64,000 bases of DNA. Source: an uncultured Bacilli bacterium. Lineage in GTDB: Bacteria > Bacillota_I > Bacilli_A > RF39 > UBA660. A model generated the notes under the pieces. It saw only the letters and a list, made by a program, of their open reading frames with translations. It had not been told where the DNA came from and did no database searches. The position numbers and the translations under genes are program-made. The DNA lies in contig CANQOH010000003.1 in assembly GCA_947625425.1 (NCBI GenBank), forward strand, positions 1 to 64,000. Reading direction: 5' to 3'. Below, piece by piece: positions 62,845 through 64,000 of the stretch (its first letter is position 1; each line of letters opens with the position of its first letter).

Positions 62845-63862
62845 TTTGGTTTAAGTAATCATTATATTCTAGCATTACTTTATTCATTTCTCTTATTAAA
62901 CGAATAACTTCGGTATAAGCACCAATGTTACCACCTTTGTTAGCCATTGCAATTGCAATATATGGGTGATTATCGAAGACGATACCTGTTTCAACAACAT
63001 CTTTGTTAGCAAAGCCGGTTTTACTAGCACTTTCGATATTAGGCATTACTTCTTTATAGTAATTATATTTACCAGTAGTTAAAATATTTAATAATTCAAT
63101 ACCTTCACTATTAGTAATAGAGAAGTTATAAATATCTTGCCAGATAAGAGCAGCACTACGACATGAAGTATAACCCCATGGATTACCAACAGTTAGATAT
63201 AATTCTTTAGTACCTAAATTTCTTAACATATTATTATAGCCTTTAACACCAAAGTTACCATGTAATATTTCATAAGCAACATTATCTGATTCATATAAAG
63301 AATAATATAATAAATCTTTTACGGTATATTCAGTACCAAATGGGCTTCTTTTTACTATACCAGTACCACCATTATAGTATCTTTCTTGATAAACTAATTT
63401 TTGATCTAAACTAATGTTGCCTTTAGCAACTTCATGATAAATATATAAAGCATAGGGAGCTTTAATAGAACTAGCGGTTTCAAATTGACGATCAACATTA
63501 TAGCCAACGGTCATACCATCATCTAAACTAACGATATAAAAAGAAGCTCTAGCACCATAATTATTTATAATATTATATATTTCATTACTTAGTTCATTAC
63601 TGATTTTAAAATCACTATTAGTAATACTAATTGTGTTATTCGTATATTTTAAGGAAGCTATATCGATGGTATTTATTTCTTTACCAGAAAAATCAGATAC
63701 ATCAAAAGGAGTTGTATCTTTATTAGTTAAGTTTAAAATATTAGAATCATTATCGGTATTAATTTCTTTTTGGATATTAGCACTCATAGAAATGGATGAG
63801 ATACTTAAAGTAATACAGATTATGAAAAGGACTGCGATACATATTAATTGACTTTTTTTCAT
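62840..63862 (-). CDS. Serine beta-lactamase-like/penicillin-recognising hydrolase
   Basis: 340 residues. An N-terminal signal or anchor segment (about 5-28) is followed by a linker and a class A beta-lactamase-like domain (about 90-335). The three active-site motifs are present: SSIK (ASSIKAP, about 132-135), SDN (YESDNVA) and KTG (ASKTGFA). No clear class A Glu166 omega-loop was identified by eye, so it may be a DD-peptidase-like or housekeeping serine hydrolase rather than a resistance enzyme. It acts outside the membrane. Confidence 0.85.
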   Translation of the reverse strand: MKKSQLICIAVLFIICITLSISSISMSANIQKEINTDNDSNILNLTNKDTTPFDVSDFSGKEINTIDIASLKYTNNTISITNSDFKISNELSNEIYNIINNYGARASFYIVSLDDGMTVGYNVDRQFETASSIKAPYALYIYHEVAKGNISLDQKLVYQERYYNGGTGIVKRSPFGTEYTVKDLLYYSLYESDNVAYEILHGNFGVKGYNNMLRNLGTKELYLTVGNPWGYTSCRSAALIWQDIYNFSITNSEGIELLNILTTGKYNYYKEVMPNIESASKTGFANKDVVETGIVFDNHPYIAIAMANKGGNIGAYTEVIRLIREMNKVMLEYNDYLNQK

Positions 63863-63926
63863 CTTAATCTTCCTTATCTTCTATAGATAATATTACTACA
63901 ACTATCTTAAACTCTCAATTAAAATC

Positions 63927-64000
63927 TTGCATAATTAAAAAATTATGTTATAATTTAGGTATCAGATTTAAGTGGGCGTAATATCCCACTTTTATTATTA
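63927..64000 (+). promoter_or_regulatory. Strong promoter followed by early hairpin at window edge
   Basis: TTGCAT at 63927, 16-bp spacer, TATAAT at 63949-63954 with extended TG. The predicted transcript would begin near 63961 and fold AAGTGGG / CCCACTT (63970-63991) followed by a T-rich stretch. The downstream gene lies outside the window. Confidence 0.5.

Noticed and set aside
1..64000. TGA read as tryptophan (Mycoplasma code)
   Set aside because: Several genes end cleanly at TGA with overlapping downstream starts, and Trp positions in conserved motifs use TGG.
1..64000. CRISPR array or prophage
   Set aside because: No regularly spaced repeats, cas genes, integrase or phage structural genes were found.

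Overview
The window is very AT-rich, gene-dense DNA from a low-GC Gram-positive bacterium. Genes have strong AGGAGG-type ribosome sites. TGA is used as a stop and Trp is TGG, so this is the standard bacterial code and not a Mycoplasma code. RNase R, AddAB, a xylulose-5-P/fructose-6-P phosphoketolase, class B sortase, CotJ proteins and many sortase-anchored surface proteins suggest a host-associated, fermentative member of the Firmicutes/Bacilli, perhaps the uncultured RF39-like gut lineages. That placement is inference. Promoters are mostly extended -10 boxes (TGNTATAAT), often only about 10-15 nt from the start codon, plus a few classical TTGAAA/TTGACA-N16/17-TATAAT promoters.

Layout. 1-19 kb: RNase R; an addB-addA operon with three unknown downstream genes; a lipoprotein; a thioesterase; a LysR regulator; a PHP phosphoesterase; several lineage-specific hypotheticals; and a vWA protein beside a sirtuin. 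19-25 kb: a five-gene operon of BspA-like leucine-rich repeat membrane protein, radical SAM/SPASM enzyme, a small protein ending in 17 asparagines, a zinc-ribbon membrane protein and another membrane protein. This is the best candidate here for an undescribed peptide-modification system. 25-33 kb: phosphoketolase, then two surface-protein loci (a FIVAR-like protein and a pair of thioester-domain adhesin paralogs). Each is driven by a TTGACA-N10-poly(G)-TATANT promoter, the hallmark of slipped-strand phase variation. A helicase IV-like gene with no ATG/GTG/TTG start lies between them.

33-46 kb: SDR reductase, a PLP methionine-gamma-lyase-like enzyme, a MazG-like protein, a large coiled-coil protein, two Ig-like or membrane proteins, a collagen-like repeat protein, a CAP-domain protein and a glycosyltransferase. 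46-59 kb: a 1390-residue unknown, a class B sortase with an unusual cytosolic N-terminus, two sortase-type surface proteins ([T/I]P[T/D]TGAF), two Rpn/PD-(D/E)XK proteins and two more unknowns. 59-64 kb: a CotJA-CotJB fusion with CotJC, TrmL, small membrane proteins, a YafQ/DinJ toxin-antitoxin cassette bracketed by a perfect 31-bp direct repeat, and a serine beta-lactamase-like protein.

Taken together, much of the window concerns the cell surface: secreted substrates with NPNT, APNT and xPxTG sorting signals, their likely sortase, and two homopolymer switches that could turn parts of the surface on and off. No rRNA, complete tRNA, CRISPR array, insertion sequence or prophage was seen.
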